A DNA stretch of 64,000 nucleotides from Pantoea sp. Nvir (lineage in GTDB: Bacteria > Pseudomonadota > Gammaproteobacteria > Enterobacterales > Enterobacteriaceae): assembly GCF_009829915.1 (NCBI RefSeq), contig NZ_SZZW01000001.1, forward strand, positions 1 to 64,000. The letters are read 5' to 3'. How positions within the stretch are numbered: position 1 is the first letter of the stretch; every line of letters starts with the position of its first letter. Below the pieces are notes generated by a model. The model saw only the letters and a program-made list of their open reading frames with translations. It was not told where the DNA came from and did not search any database. Made by a program: the position numbers and the translations under genes. Positions 21,071-31,546 of this stretch are shown here, piece after piece.

Positions 21071-21702
21071 ACCAGACGAAGCGTATAAAAATCCTTAGTC
21101 GGCTTCGGGAGCAGAATCCTTATCCAACTACCGAACTTAATTTTACTTCTCCATTTGAGTTGTTAATTGCAGTACTATTGTCAGCACAAGCAACCGACTT
21201 GAGGGTTAATCAGGCTACGGCAAAGCTCTATCTTGTTGCCAACACGCCTGCCGCAATGCTAGCAATCGGCTTTGAAGGCATAAAGGAATATATTAAAACT
21301 ATCGGACTATTTAACATTAAAGCAAAAAATGTGATCAAAACATGCCATATCTTATTAGAACAGCACAATGGTACAGTACCGAAAGATCGTATCGCGCTAG
21401 AGGCCTTGCCCGGTGTCGGACGTAAGACTGCCAATGTGGTACTAAATACTGCCTTTGGCTATCCGACAATTGCCGTCGATACTCATACTTTCCGTGTTAG
21501 TAACCGCACTGGTTTTGCGCTAGGCAAAAACGTAGAAGCAGTCGAAGAGACACTGCTAAAGGTAGTACCGCAGGCATTCAAGGTTAACTGTCATCACTGG
21601 CTAGTCCTCCATGGTCGTTATACCTGCTTAGCTCGTAAGCCGCGCTGTGGTACCTGCCTCATTCAAGATCTATGCGAGTACCTAGATAAAACGAAAAAAT
21701 GA
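21067..21702 (+). CDS. nth: Endonuclease III
   Basis: Nth is a bifunctional DNA glycosylase/AP lyase for oxidised pyrimidines. The 211 residues match E. coli. The helix-hairpin-helix [13 protein letters not shown] contains the catalytic Lys near residue 120, and the catalytic Asp is in VDTHTFRV near residue 138. The C-terminal 4Fe-4S site has the spacing C-x6-C-x2-C-x5-C in [17 protein letters not shown]. It ends the rsx operon as in E. coli. It is one of the few DNA-repair genes in the window and appears intact. Confidence 0.96.
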   Translation: MNQTKRIKILSRLREQNPYPTTELNFTSPFELLIAVLLSAQATDLRVNQATAKLYLVANTPAAMLAIGFEGIKEYIKTIGLFNIKAKNVIKTCHILLEQHNGTVPKDRIALEALPGVGRKTANVVLNTAFGYPTIAVDTHTFRVSNRTGFALGKNVEAVEETLLKVVPQAFKVNCHHWLVLHGRYTCLARKPRCGTCLIQDLCEYLDKTKK

Positions 21703-22273
21703 ATAAGTTTTATACTCTTGTTGTTTTTAAGTGATTAACAGCGCCAAATATTTCAGTAAAGTTTATATATTTTTATTGAAATCTAGTTAACAGGAATATA
21801 ATTTCCCAAAATTTATTTGAAATGATAGATCATTTTCTTATATATATATTGTAGCTTATAGGACATTGCACGTTACAGTGATGGAGTTGTTACAATATTT
21901 TTCGTAAAAATACTTTAAATTTCTTTATTTTTGCATATGTCAAATTTCTCAAAATTATCATCATCTAAAATAAATAACATATAATATTTATTAGACACAT
22001 TAAGGGACATTAATTCTGGATTTCATATCTTTAAAAAGATAAAGGCGCTAATAATACTCTTTATTGTGTTACAGCAGATTAGTATCCCCACCGTTGTTTA
22101 TTACCAATACTGATCCCTAATCACCTCTAAACCATATTCAAATAGAGAGGGATCCGTAGTTAGAACTTAAAATCCATAAAAATTTTCTGTAAATCTAATA
22201 AATGTGTTCTTGCATTATTAAATTATAATAATAATATTTCTCTCTAAGAGATGAAATACTTTTCATTAAATGT
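21703..22273. other. Gene-free stretch between nth and tyrS
   Basis: E. coli has dtpA, gst and pdxY here; none can be recognised. A bulged stem-loop at 22112-22154 pairs GATCCCT with AGGGATC and CTCTA with TAGAG. The rest is very AT-rich. Confidence 0.55.
22112..22154. other. Bulged stem-loop in gene-free DNA
   Basis: GATCCCT/AGGGATC (7 bp) stacks on CTCTA/TAGAG (5 bp) with a 6-nt bulge on the left arm and a 13-nt loop. It lies downstream of the minus-strand tyrS and could be an old terminator. No T-run follows. Confidence 0.3.
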
Positions 22274-23551
22274 TTATAGCCAAACTATCAGGCAGTAATT
22301 TTTTTTACCGCGTCGTAGCAACGCATAGCGCCCAAACAGCTTATCAGTGTCTCTAAAGTGGTATTCTGAATTTGACTGTTTTTTGCCATTAAGGATAATT
22401 GCATTAGAGCATATCATCGTGCGTGCCTGACTGCGCGACGGCGCTAGTTTAGAGTTGACTAGCGCTTGCTGAAGATCATCTTCTGGACTCAGCTGGATAG
22501 CTGGCATACCGGTGCTCCGTGCTAGCTGCTCGAAATCTGCTTTAGTTATTTCATTTAGCTCATCTGAAAACAAACTTTTAGTTATACGTTTTGCTGCTGT
22601 TAGGCCCTCTTCACCGTGCACTAATCGAGTTATTTTCTCAGCAAGTATATACTGTGCACGCGGTGTTTTACCACTATGATTATCCTCTTCTTCTAATGCA
22701 TTGATCTCTTCAAGACTCAAAAAGGTGAAGAATCTTAGGAAGCGGTAGACATCGGCATCTGAAGTGTTAATCCAGAACTGATAAAAATTGTATGGGCTGG
22801 TTTTCTTCGCATCTAGCCATACGGTACCGCCCTCAGTTTTACCGAATTTAGTACCATCATATTTGGTGATTAAAGGCATCGTCAAGCCAAAGACCTGTTT
22901 TTTTAAAAGTCTCCTTGTTAAATCAATACCAGATACAATATTGCCCCACTGATCAGAACCACCAATTTGCAGTGAAACATCGTAAATCCTATTAAGTTCT
23001 GCAAAATCATATCCTTGTAATAAGTTATAAGAGAACTCGGTAAAAGATATACCTTGGGAATCACGTTTAATACGTTGTTTAACTGCTTCTTTGTTAATCA
23101 TCTGATTCACAGAGAAGTGTTTTCCAATATCGCGTAGGAAAGTTAGTACATTCATGCTACTGAACCAGTCGTAGTTGTTGGCTATGATTGCACTGTTATC
23201 GCCACAGTTAAAATCGAGGAAAGGTGCCACTTGCTTACGAATTTTTTCGACCCACTCAGAAACAGTTTTGCTGGTATTGAGTTTACGTTCTACTGCTTTA
23301 AAGCTAGGATCGCCAATCAGTCCCGTCGCTCCACCCACCAACACAATTGGTTTGTGTCCGGAATTCTGAAAACGTTTCAGGCAGAGCAAAGGTATCAGAT
23401 GGCCTAAATGTAGGCTATCTGCGGTGGGGTCAAAACCACAATAGAGAGAAATCGGCCCTTGTGCTAGTTTCTCTTCTAACCTTTCCTTGTCTGTTATTTG
23501 GGTAATTAAACCACGTTTGTGCAATTGTTGTATCAGGTTACTCCTGGTCAT
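22274..23551 (-). CDS. tyrS: Tyrosyl-tRNA synthetase
   Basis: TyrS charges tRNA-Tyr. The ATG at 23551 is chosen over an in-frame one 12 bases upstream, because GGAG is well placed before it and the protein then starts (M)..SNLIQQL like the family; it is 425 residues. The class I motifs are present: HLGH in the HIGH position near residue 48 and KFGKT in the KMSKS position near residue 235. A C-terminal S4 RNA-binding domain occupies residues ~345-425. It is next to pdxH as in E. coli; the usual downstream pdxY is missing. Confidence 0.97.
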   Translation of the reverse strand: MTRSNLIQQLHKRGLITQITDKERLEEKLAQGPISLYCGFDPTADSLHLGHLIPLLCLKRFQNSGHKPIVLVGGATGLIGDPSFKAVERKLNTSKTVSEWVEKIRKQVAPFLDFNCGDNSAIIANNYDWFSSMNVLTFLRDIGKHFSVNQMINKEAVKQRIKRDSQGISFTEFSYNLLQGYDFAELNRIYDVSLQIGGSDQWGNIVSGIDLTRRLLKKQVFGLTMPLITKYDGTKFGKTEGGTVWLDAKKTSPYNFYQFWINTSDADVYRFLRFFTFLSLEEINALEEEDNHSGKTPRAQYILAEKITRLVHGEEGLTAAKRITKSLFSDELNEITKADFEQLARSTGMPAIQLSPEDDLQQALVNSKLAPSRSQARTMICSNAIILNGKKQSNSEYHFRDTDKLFGRYALLRRGKKNYCLIVWL

Positions 23552-23686
23552 CACTGACTCCAAATTAATCAGACTGCAATTGTTCTGGTATACAACTTTA
23601 TGCTGTGTTACGGAAAAGAAAATAGTGCCATAACATAAAGTACCAGACTCTTCTATACCACTCTAAAAGACAATATAAACAAATTC

Positions 23687-24340
23687 TTATGGAGATAAAC
23701 GATCTATTGTCCAGCAGTTGACGGCTCTTTGGTAGATAAAGCGGTCATGTAGACGATGTTTGCCTCCTTGCCAAAATTCCATGGTATAGAATTTAACTCG
23801 GTACCCTCCCCAAAAACTCGGCAGAGGAACCTTCTCCTGAAATTTTTTCTTTAATTCAATAAACTTACTTTCCAATACGTCGCGAGACGCAATACTGCAC
23901 GACTGGTGTGATACCCAAGCACTAATCTGACTGTCGCGCGGGCGGGTGTAAAAATATTTTAATACTTCAATCGGCGTTAGTTTTTCTGCCTCTCCTAATA
24001 TCATTACTTGGCGTTCTAGAAAATTCCAATGAAAATGCAGTGAAATGCGCGCATTATTAACTAGCTGCTGAGCTTTACGGCTGCATAAATTGGTATAGAA
24101 TACCAGGCCTTCATTGTCATAGTGCTTAAGCAAAACAATGCGCTGGTAAGGCTGACCATGTGCATCCACTGTTGCTACAGTCATGGCTGTGGGATCGGGT
24201 AACTGAGCTGCACATGCTTGTCGTAACCAAGTTTGAAATAGGGCCAGTGGATGATTTGGCAGATCCTTACGCCGTAGCCCGCTACGTGTGTATTCCCGCC
24301 GCAGATTAGCAATTGCTTGTAGCGACTGATTATCACTCAT
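23687..24340 (-). CDS. pdxH: Pyridoxamine 5'-phosphate oxidase
   Basis: PdxH oxidises pyridoxine or pyridoxamine 5'-phosphate to PLP, with FMN and oxygen. The 217 residues match E. coli (218). FMN-binding residues are visible in [18 protein letters not shown] and in SRKAQQL. The C-terminal RLHDRF and WTIDRLSP are diagnostic. SufS, AstC and other PLP enzymes in this window depend on it. It is upstream of tyrS on the same strand, across a 135-base gap. Confidence 0.97.
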   Translation of the reverse strand: MSDNQSLQAIANLRREYTRSGLRRKDLPNHPLALFQTWLRQACAAQLPDPTAMTVATVDAHGQPYQRIVLLKHYDNEGLVFYTNLCSRKAQQLVNNARISLHFHWNFLERQVMILGEAEKLTPIEVLKYFYTRPRDSQISAWVSHQSCSIASRDVLESKFIELKKKFQEKVPLPSFWGGYRVKFYTMEFWQGGKHRLHDRFIYQRAVNCWTIDRLSP

Positions 24341-24638
24341 TTTGTTTACTCACTTTATTACGTTAACTATCAAAGTACAGCTAGCAGTCATTAACAATGA
24401 TTTAATCTTTACACTGACAGATGTACCATTTTCTTTAAAAGAAAATAGATTATTTATATCTATGTAGCATTCTAGATGCTGAAACTATTCTTCTTATATT
24501 TTCAATATTGTCAATGGATTACTTTCTATAACTGAGATAAATTACTTCACTATTTCAACCTTAATTTAAGTTGTGTCCTATACTATTTAAAGGATTTCGC
24601 ACTTCGTGTGGTGCTTTCTTTAAAAAAAGGAGTTGAAA

Positions 24639-25106
24639 ATGATTCAAAGTTTCGTTGCGGCCACAGTAGTTGGCATTACTTTAGTGGGTTGTGCTAATAC
24701 TAGTAATTTATCAGGTGATGCTTATAGTGCTAGTGCAGCCAAGCAGATTCAAAGTGTCTCTTATGGCACGCTGATATCGGTGCGCCCAGTAAATATTCAT
24801 GGCAATGATGACAATAATCTCATCGGTACTATCGGTGGTGCTGTACTAGGGGGTTTCCTTGGTAACACTATCGGTAGCGGAACCGGACGTAGCCTTGCTA
24901 CTGCAGGGGGTGCAATTGCTGGCGGTCTAGCGGGCCAGGGTGTTCAGGGCGCTATCAATAAAACTAAAGGCGTTGAGCTGGAAATCCGCAAAGATGACGG
25001 TACTACTATTATGGTAGTGCAGCAACAAGCGGCGAACCGCTATTCCGTCGGCCAGCGTGTGGCGTTGGCGCTTAATGGTACCCAGCTAACTGTTTCTCCA
25101 CGCTAA
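24639..25106 (+). CDS. slyB: Outer membrane lipoprotein SlyB
   Basis: SlyB is a small outer-membrane lipoprotein linked to envelope stress and lipid organisation. The ATG at 24639 gives exactly 155 residues, the E. coli length; an AAGGAG precedes it. The signal peptide ends in the lipobox LVGC, with the lipidated Cys at residue 17. A glycine-zipper region, GGAVLGGFLGNTIG and GGAIAGGLAGQGVQ, spans residues ~65-105 and ends in the family tail LTVSPR. In E. coli slyB is a PhoP target; no PhoP box was identified here. Confidence 0.94.
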   Translation: MIQSFVAATVVGITLVGCANTSNLSGDAYSASAAKQIQSVSYGTLISVRPVNIHGNDDNNLIGTIGGAVLGGFLGNTIGSGTGRSLATAGGAIAGGLAGQGVQGAINKTKGVELEIRKDDGTTIMVVQQQAANRYSVGQRVALALNGTQLTVSPR

Positions 25107-25139
25107 ACTAACCTCTAAAAAAACGAAATGGTGGCATTG

Positions 25140-25572
25140 GTGCTTTATTCTCAGGAAGCATAATAATGACATTAGAGAATATTGTTTCTAGACTGATAAT
25201 TAAAATTATTAGTTTAGTGGGTTAAATGATGACTGATTATGTAAAGAATATCATCACGTATAGTGAAGGTCATATTTCCAAGTATATTCGACATAAGCTC
25301 TGCTGATCATTGTTTCAGTTTAAGAAATTTTGTGCGATACTATTTGGCATTCAAGCAGAATGCTTAAGCAATCTTTTTTACACACTGATCTATTGTAACC
25401 ATTGCCTTTGTCATATAAATCTGCGACTATGTCTGTGGTAGCGGATGAACTCTGTGTAAAGTATAACTCCCATCCTCATCCAATGAGAATGCTTAAGACA
25501 TCCATGAACTAACGCATGCTGGGTGCGTATGAATCTTCGAAAAATCTGTTCAATGGAGTGAACCTCTTTCAT
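25140..25572 (-). pseudogene. slyA: Probable relic of transcription factor slyA
   Basis: In E. coli the MarR-family regulator SlyA lies next to slyB on the opposite strand. Here the minus strand starts with ATG at 25572, followed by 53 codons to TGA 25411. The spacing of H-x-L-x4-L-x3-S/T-H-W matches SlyA residues around its conserved THW. After that stop, similarity appears to continue in another frame, with LLECQIVSH resembling LEEKGLISR of the recognition region. SlyA is 144 residues and the available space fits. Similarity is weak and judged by eye; position and strand make the case. An imperfect hairpin at 25188-25217 may end slyB transcription. Confidence 0.5.
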
Positions 25573-26182
25573 GTTTTTATCATTGGGTTATTAACTATCC
25601 AGAAAAATTTTACACTATTCCGCAAATTTATAAGACAAGTTACAAACTATACAAAATGGTGACAAATAGCTAAATATTTCTATATTTCTTGCGAGTGAAC
25701 TGAATAACTAATTTGTGTTCAGTACCTAGCTGTTATAGCTTTGCCATTTAGTATCGTTCTATGTAACGTATGAGTGGTGGTGAAGATTAGAATGCAATAT
25801 AAGGGTATTTGTGCGTTCAATTTACACCATAATGATGTATTGACATACTATGTTACATAGGAAATACAAAACAAAAATCAATTCTGGCTTCGTGTGTGAG
25901 CTACACAGAAAAAAGCAAAGACACTGTATTGTGGAGACGTAGGAGATGTTGCTGCATTGTATCATTACTTGTAATGTGGAAGTAAGTCTTCCAAGTTAAA
26001 GATGGAGAGAAACCACTATTATCATCTTGGTTAAAAATTCGCATACAAATCACTGATTGAAAACAAGTATACCAGACACAGCCTAGATAATAAAGGTGGT
26101 AGGCTGAGGTCTTCCGTTCTGCTGCATCCTCCTCTTTTTTTTGCCATAATACGCGTTGCTTACTTCTTGCTACGAGATGCTA
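25573..26182. other. Gene-free stretch upstream of rnt
   Basis: E. coli carries ydhIJK, sodC, nemA and gloA between slyA and rnt. No coding region or remnant could be recognised here. Confidence 0.55.
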
Positions 26183-26848
26183 ATGTCTGAAATTAACTCC
26201 CTAAACGCACTAAACCAACGTTTCCGAGGTTTTTATCCTGTGGTGATTGATATTGAGACCGCAGGCTTTAACGCGCAGACCGATGCTCTGCTAGAGATTG
26301 CTGCCACCACGTTGAAAATGGATAAGGAAGGCTGGCTGCACCGTGATCAGACGCTGCATTTCCACGTTGAGCCTTTTGAAGGTGCACTCCTTCATCCTGA
26401 GGCGCTAGCATTTACCGGTATTGATCCTAGTGATCCGCTACGCGGCGCGGTCAGCGAGTATGAAGCACTGCATGCTATTTTCAAAATGACTCGTAAAGGC
26501 ATTAAAGATCAATGTTGCAATCGCGCTATTATGGTAGCACATAACGCGACTTTTGATTTGAATTTTATGATGGCGGCCGCTGGACGTGTTGGACTGAAGC
26601 GTAATCCTTTTCATCTATTCGCTACCTTTGATACAGCGGCGCTGAGCGGATTAGTGCTGGGGCAAACAGTGCTCGCAAAAGCCTGTAAAGCAGTTGGTAT
26701 GAGTTTTGACAGCACGCAGGCGCATTCAGCACTCTACGATACCGAACAGACGGCAACGCTTTTCTGTGAATTAGTAAATAGATGGAAAAGACTAGGAGGG
26801 TGGCCGCTGCCGATCGTGGACACAGGCGACGAGACTACGTCGGGTTAA
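26183..26848 (+). CDS. rnt: Ribonuclease T
   Basis: RNase T trims the 3' ends of tRNA, 5S and 23S rRNA as a homodimer. The ATG at 26183 is chosen because the product then begins [20 protein letters not shown] like the family. It is 221 residues. The DEDDh exonuclease motifs are [10 protein letters not shown] near residue 24, [10 protein letters not shown] near 122 and [10 protein letters not shown] near 180. It is convergent with grxD as in E. coli; lhr is missing. The ribosome site is weak. Confidence 0.95.
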   Translation: MSEINSLNALNQRFRGFYPVVIDIETAGFNAQTDALLEIAATTLKMDKEGWLHRDQTLHFHVEPFEGALLHPEALAFTGIDPSDPLRGAVSEYEALHAIFKMTRKGIKDQCCNRAIMVAHNATFDLNFMMAAAGRVGLKRNPFHLFATFDTAALSGLVLGQTVLAKACKAVGMSFDSTQAHSALYDTEQTATLFCELVNRWKRLGGWPLPIVDTGDETTSG

Positions 26849-26875
26849 GCCATTAAAAGAAACTTCTGTTTTATT

Positions 26876-27208
26876 CTACATTTGTGTTTTTTTTTTCGCA
26901 GTCTGGGTAATTAACAACTGCAATTCGCCGTTCTTGAACATATCAACGATGATATCACAGCCGCCAATCAATTCACCGTCAACCCATAACTGCGGAAATG
27001 TTGGCCAATTGGCATACTTCGGCAACTCTGCGCGAATATCTGGGTTCTGCAGAATATCTACGTAAGTAAAACTCTCACTACAGGCAGACAACACCTGTAC
27101 CACTTGCGCAGAAAAACCGCAACTTGGCTGCTGAGGGGATCCTTTCATGTATAGCAAGATTGGATTTTCTGCGATTTGGCGCTGAATTTTTTCTACTACA
27201 GTATTCAT
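26876..27208 (-). CDS. grxD: Monothiol glutaredoxin 4
   Basis: GrxD is a CGFS-type monothiol glutaredoxin that carries [2Fe-2S] clusters with glutathione and BolA partners. The 110 residues fit the family (E. coli 115). The cluster-binding motif CGFS is near residue 30, preceded by the conserved YMKGSP. The GSH-binding WPTFPQLW and GGCDIIVDM follow. Together with the suf operon it supports Fe-S delivery. Confidence 0.96.
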   Translation of the reverse strand: MNTVVEKIQRQIAENPILLYMKGSPQQPSCGFSAQVVQVLSACSESFTYVDILQNPDIRAELPKYANWPTFPQLWVDGELIGGCDIIVDMFKNGELQLLITQTAKKKTQM

Positions 27209-27929
27209 AATGTGCCTTCCTTAATATAAGTTTATTTATCGTAGAGGTCGCAATCCTATTGCTGAAACGATAATTTTTCATTAGCCCAGTGAAATTATTA
27301 TTTTTTTACTTTATTTCATAAATAAAAATTTTTATAAATAAAATAAAAATATAAGTTGTTATTAACTGATAAGAATGATGATTCTATCATCATGCTTACG
27401 GATACTTATTACTTAAGTTAATTACAACTATGGAACAGATTAATAGAAAAATAAATTAGAACATCCTTTCTAAGATACCTTTTACCACATAAAAAAGAGG
27501 AGGAACATTTAACAAGATTATTTTCTGCAATCTTTTAGACGACTAAAGTACGAATATAATTATTAAAAATAAACAACCTGAATAGCCTGAAGGCTATTCA
27601 AACAAGCGCATTGTCGAATGATAGAAACGACGGGTTTAAATCTGTGAGCATCCCCTCTTTTCATTCCATGAACTATAGATGAATTCAGTGATGCATGAAT
27701 TTTGGCATTTATTAGACTCTGTAAATAAACTTTTTATTACCCAAATTAGGTTGTATTTACGTTATCCGCACGATAACTTCATATACTATCAGACCTCTAT
27801 GTACAGAGTCAATTTTTTAGAAAAATTTAGATGTCATGTACAGATAGCAAGTCGTGACTTTTCTCATAATTTTAAAGAAATTGACTATGCTTTTCCTCAG
27901 GTTTAAAGAAGGCGGGTGATGAGGAAGCT
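27209..27929. other. Gene-free stretch between grxD and cfa
   Basis: E. coli has sodB, purR and others here; none is recognisable. A 75-codon open frame (27679-27906) has no family features and no credible ribosome site. A perfect 22-bp palindrome lies at 27579-27600. Confidence 0.55.
27579..27600 (-). terminator. Perfect 22-bp palindrome, terminator-like on minus strand
   Basis: TGAATAGCC and GGCTATTCA form a 9-bp stem around a TGAA loop. Read on the minus strand, it is followed by a T-rich tail (GGTTGTTTATTTTT), as in an intrinsic terminator, yet no minus-strand gene lies upstream. It may be a leftover of a deleted gene. Confidence 0.4.
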
Positions 27930-29078
27930 ATGAATTCATTATCTACAGAAGAAGTAAGACAGGATAATAATTATTATTATCGCATTATTCACAAGATGCT
28001 AGAAAAAGCAGATATTGAAATTAACGGCAGTCGTCCATGGGATATAAAAATTAAACATCCTGATTTTTTTAAACGTGTAATCCAGGTAGGCTCACTTGGC
28101 CTTGGCGAAGCTTATATGGATGGATGGTGGGAATGCGAACGGTTAGATATATTTTTTCATCGTGTACTAAAGCACAAACTAAACGAACAATTGCCGCATT
28201 ACTTCAAAGATACACTGCGTGCAGCAGCGGCGCGTCTTACCAACTTGCAGTCAAAGAAACGCTCGTGGATAGTAGGTAAAGAACATTACGATATTGGTAA
28301 TGATGTATTCTCACTAATGCTCGATCCCTATATGCAGTACTCATGTGCTTACTGGATAAAAGCTGACACACTAGAACAGGCTCAGGAAGCAAAACTCGAT
28401 ATGATTTGTCGTAAACTACAGCTTGAACCTAACATGAAGCTACTAGATATCGGCTGCGGATGGGGCGGTCTAGCCGCCTACGCTGCACGTAACTACGGCG
28501 CTATTGTGTATGGTGTAACAGTCTCGTCAAAGCAACAAAAGCTAGCGCAGCAACTTTGCAAAGGACTTGATATCACCATTGTGTTACAGGATTATAGAGA
28601 TCTCCACCAGCAGTTTGACCGTATTGTTTCAGTCGGCATGTTCGAGCACGTTGGTCCCAAAAACTATGCAACTTATTTTGATATAGTGCGTCGTAATTTA
28701 AAATCTGATGGTCTTTTTCTGCTACATACTATCGGAGCACTCCGCACTAATATGAATATCGACCCTTGGATCGATAAATACATATTCCCCAACGGTTGTC
28801 TGCCGTCAGTCCGACATATTGCGAATGCCAGTGAATCATATTTTATTCTTGAAGACTGGCATAATTTTGGAGCCGATTATGATACTACACTGATGGCTTG
28901 GTATGCCCGTTTTACTAAAGCATGGCCACAATTGTCAAAGAAATATGACGAACGCTTTAAACTCATGTTTAGTTATTATCTTAATTCTTGCGCTGGTGCA
29001 TTTCGTGCTCGTAATATTCATCTATGGCAGGTAGTATTTAGCCGAGGTGTAAAAGGCGGCGTACTCGTTGTACGCTAA
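27930..29078 (+). CDS. cfa: Cyclopropane-fatty-acyl-phospholipid synthase
   Basis: Cfa transfers a methylene from S-adenosylmethionine to unsaturated acyl chains of membrane phospholipids. The 382 residues equal E. coli. The SAM-binding motif LLDIGCGWGGLAAYAA is near residue 167, VGMFEHVGPKNY near 235, and the C-terminal CAGAFRARNIHLWQVVFSRG near 352 is complete. GAGG lies just before the ATG. Keeping Cfa suggests membrane protection against acid or stationary-phase stress still matters. No neighbouring gene is co-directional. Confidence 0.96.
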   Translation: MNSLSTEEVRQDNNYYYRIIHKMLEKADIEINGSRPWDIKIKHPDFFKRVIQVGSLGLGEAYMDGWWECERLDIFFHRVLKHKLNEQLPHYFKDTLRAAAARLTNLQSKKRSWIVGKEHYDIGNDVFSLMLDPYMQYSCAYWIKADTLEQAQEAKLDMICRKLQLEPNMKLLDIGCGWGGLAAYAARNYGAIVYGVTVSSKQQKLAQQLCKGLDITIVLQDYRDLHQQFDRIVSVGMFEHVGPKNYATYFDIVRRNLKSDGLFLLHTIGALRTNMNIDPWIDKYIFPNGCLPSVRHIANASESYFILEDWHNFGADYDTTLMAWYARFTKAWPQLSKKYDERFKLMFSYYLNSCAGAFRARNIHLWQVVFSRGVKGGVLVVR

Positions 29079-29113
29079 ATCATAAAATAAATGAAGACAC
29101 TTTAGAACTCTTT

Positions 29114-29761
29114 CTAAAGTGCTTTTTCATTGTCGTAAAGTGCAGGAGATATTGCAGAGACTCTACGCTGTGCTAACGTACATTCGAAGATGGCTTGTAC
29201 ATATGCATCAATTTCAATATTAACGCGTTGTCCTAATTCTTTGGGACCGAGAGTAGTTCGCTCTAAAGTCTCTGGAATTAAATAAACACAAAATTTGCTT
29301 TTTTTTACATCCCCCACGGTCAGACTTATCCCATCAATACCGATAAAACCCTTATGTAAAATATATTTCATCTGCGACTGATCGTGAATTTTAAACCAGA
29401 CTTCACGGTTATTCTCTAGCTGGATAATTTTGCAAATTTCTGCAGTAGTCACAATATGACCAGACATTAAATGGCCACCGATCTCATCACTAAATTTTGC
29501 TGCACGTTCAACATTCACTAAATCTCCCTTATGGAGATCACCTAAATTAGTAACACGCAAGGTTTCTTGAATTAAATCGAAACCAACATAATTACCCTCA
29601 ATAGTAGTGACTGTTAAACAACAGCCATTATGGGCGACCGACGCTCCCAATGCCAGACCAGACAGTAACATTTCTGGAAACTCTACAACATAGGTACGAA
29701 ATGACTCTTTTTCTTCAACGGACACAATCTTTGCCATGCCCTGTACAATGCCAGTAAACAT
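29114..29761 (-). CDS. ribE: Riboflavin synthase alpha chain (ribE/ribC)
   Basis: Riboflavin synthase dismutates two lumazine molecules into riboflavin. The ATG at 29761 is used because the product then begins with the invariant MFTGIVQG; an in-frame ATG 27 bases upstream is not needed. It is 215 residues with two lumazine-binding barrels (~1-97 and ~98-195). Conserved stretches are VAHNGCCLTV, GGHLMSGHI and GIDGISLTVG. It is divergent from mdtK as in E. coli, and complements ribA at 2.1 kb. Confidence 0.96.
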   Translation of the reverse strand: MFTGIVQGMAKIVSVEEKESFRTYVVEFPEMLLSGLALGASVAHNGCCLTVTTIEGNYVGFDLIQETLRVTNLGDLHKGDLVNVERAAKFSDEIGGHLMSGHIVTTAEICKIIQLENNREVWFKIHDQSQMKYILHKGFIGIDGISLTVGDVKKSKFCVYLIPETLERTTLGPKELGQRVNIEIDAYVQAIFECTLAQRRVSAISPALYDNEKAL

Positions 29762-29954
29762 AGTGTAAGTCTCTCTGAAATTATTCATAGCTTATATCAC
29801 AGAGTAACGCGTAAAATTATTACTATTATCACGTTAACTTTACAAGAAAAATATAAAGCACAGTATGACAAAATTTGGTGAATCTCGTTAAGCCGGTTAC
29901 ACTAGTCTCATATTTTACTACATGGTTTTATAATTTAATTACATAGGTGTAAAC

Positions 29955-31331
29955 GTGCAGAATTATTTAATAGAAGCGCGTCAATTACTTGCCCTTGCAA
30001 TTCCAGTGATTCTTTCTCAGGTAGCACAAACTGCAATGGGATTTGTAGATACTATTATGGCCGGTGGAGTCAGTACCACCGATATGGCAGCTGTCGCAAT
30101 CGGTACTTCTATTTGGCTTCCGGCAATTTTGTTTGGCCATGGTCTTTTACTTGCATTAACGCCTACCGTTGCGCAACTCAACGGCTCAGGGCGCTACGAA
30201 TGCATTGTTGAACAGGTTAGACAAGCTTACTGGCTAGCGTTTTTAGTCTCTATTTTCATTATGGTGGTGTTATGGAATTCAGGATACCTTATTCACATTA
30301 TGCACAATATTGATGAAAAACTCGCCCTGAATGCAGAAAATTATCTTAAAGCTTTGCTTTGGGGAACTCCTGGCTATCTTTTTTTTCAAGTAATACGTAA
30401 TCAGTGGGAAGGGTTAGCGAATACTAAACCAGGGATGGTAATAGGCTTTATCGGCCTACTATTCAATATTTTGTTAAACTGGATATTCGTCTACGGCCAT
30501 TGTGGTATGCCTGCGCTTGGCAGCGTAGGTTGCGGAATGGCGACCAGTTTAGTCTACTGGGTAATGTTTATAGTAATGCGGGTTTGGATGCATCATATGG
30601 ATAATATGTGCACAATCCGCATTACTAAACGCTGGTCAGCTCCATCACGTGTAATACTGCAGCAACTTATATCGCTAGGGTTACCGGTAGCATTAGCACT
30701 TTTTTTTGAAGTGACTCTATTTGCTGTAGTCGCACTGATAGTATCGCCATCTGGCATTGTGGATGTCGCGGGGCATCAGATCGCACTGAATTTTAGTTCA
30801 CTGATTTTCGTACTACCACTGTCATTAGGAGTTGCAACGACTATTCGTGTTGGGTTTCGTCTCGGACAGGGATCAGCGGAGCAAGCACGTGTAGCAGCTT
30901 GGACTGCACAAGGCGTTGGTATCTGTATGGCAGCTATCACTGCGCTATTTACTGTAATTTTTCGTTACCAAATTGCACTACTGTATAATGACAACTCAGA
31001 AGTAGTAACGCTAGCAGCACAATTAATGCTGCTAGCAGCATTCTACCAATTCTCAGACTCAATTCAGGTAATAGGCAGCGGTATTCTGCGTGGTTATAAA
31101 GATACACGCTCAATCTTCTTTATCACTTTGATTGCATATTGGCTATTAGGGCTTCCAATTGGCTATGCCCTCGCAATGACGGATTGGATCGTACCACACC
31201 GTGGTCCAGCTGGATTCTGGTGCGGTTTTATCATTGGTCTTACTGCGGCGGCAATCATGATTCTGTGGCGTATCCGTCACCTTCAACAGCTCCCTATACA
31301 AGTTATATTAGCGCGCTGCGCTCGTTTTTAG
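29955..31331 (+). CDS. mdtK: MATE-family multidrug efflux protein MdtK
   Basis: MdtK is a twelve-helix Na+- or proton-driven exporter of toxic cations and drugs in the inner membrane. The 458 residues match E. coli (457). The start is GTG at 29955, giving the family N-terminus [17 protein letters not shown]. Conserved segments include [14 protein letters not shown] near residue 25 and [15 protein letters not shown] near 270. It is the only drug exporter in the window. A hairpin follows directly after the stop. Confidence 0.95.
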   Translation: MQNYLIEARQLLALAIPVILSQVAQTAMGFVDTIMAGGVSTTDMAAVAIGTSIWLPAILFGHGLLLALTPTVAQLNGSGRYECIVEQVRQAYWLAFLVSIFIMVVLWNSGYLIHIMHNIDEKLALNAENYLKALLWGTPGYLFFQVIRNQWEGLANTKPGMVIGFIGLLFNILLNWIFVYGHCGMPALGSVGCGMATSLVYWVMFIVMRVWMHHMDNMCTIRITKRWSAPSRVILQQLISLGLPVALALFFEVTLFAVVALIVSPSGIVDVAGHQIALNFSSLIFVLPLSLGVATTIRVGFRLGQGSAEQARVAAWTAQGVGICMAAITALFTVIFRYQIALLYNDNSEVVTLAAQLMLLAAFYQFSDSIQVIGSGILRGYKDTRSIFFITLIAYWLLGLPIGYALAMTDWIVPHRGPAGFWCGFIIGLTAAAIMILWRIRHLQQLPIQVILARCARF

Positions 31332-31332
31332 G

Positions 31333-31359
31333 AGTCATAGACTAAAAAAGTCTATGACT
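31333..31359 (+). terminator. mdtK: Hairpin after mdtK
   Basis: AGTCATAGACT and its exact inverse form an 11-bp stem with a five-A loop, one base after the mdtK stop. It is followed by TTCTATAC, a weak T-tract. It probably ends mdtK transcription. Confidence 0.65.
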
Positions 31360-31469
31360 TCTATACATAGTATATATAATTTTTAGGCAATCAAAAAAAA
31401 GTTCTATCTGCTTGCTAATATTACAGCCTGTGGTTAGTATTCATCAGGGCTATAACCTTAACAATTTTT

Positions 31470-31546
31470 GCGTTCTTAGCTCAGTTGGTTAGAGCACCAC
31501 CTTGACATGGTGGGGGTCAATGGTTCAAATCCATTAGAACGCACCA
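31470..31546 (+). tRNA. valV: tRNA-Val (anticodon GAC)
   Basis: The 77-nt cloverleaf is complete. The 7-bp acceptor stem pairs GCGTTCT with AGAACGC. The anticodon stem CCACC/GGTGG presents GAC, the T arm AATGG-TTCAAAT-CCATT is intact, and CCA is encoded. Relative to E. coli, the last acceptor pair is T-A instead of A-T, a compensated change. E. coli has two tandem copies (valV, valW) after mdtK; only one is found here. A possible -10 (TATAAC) lies just upstream. Confidence 0.97.

Noticed and set aside
27679..27906. 75-codon open frame before cfa
   Set aside because: No family features, no ribosome site, composition like surrounding noncoding DNA.
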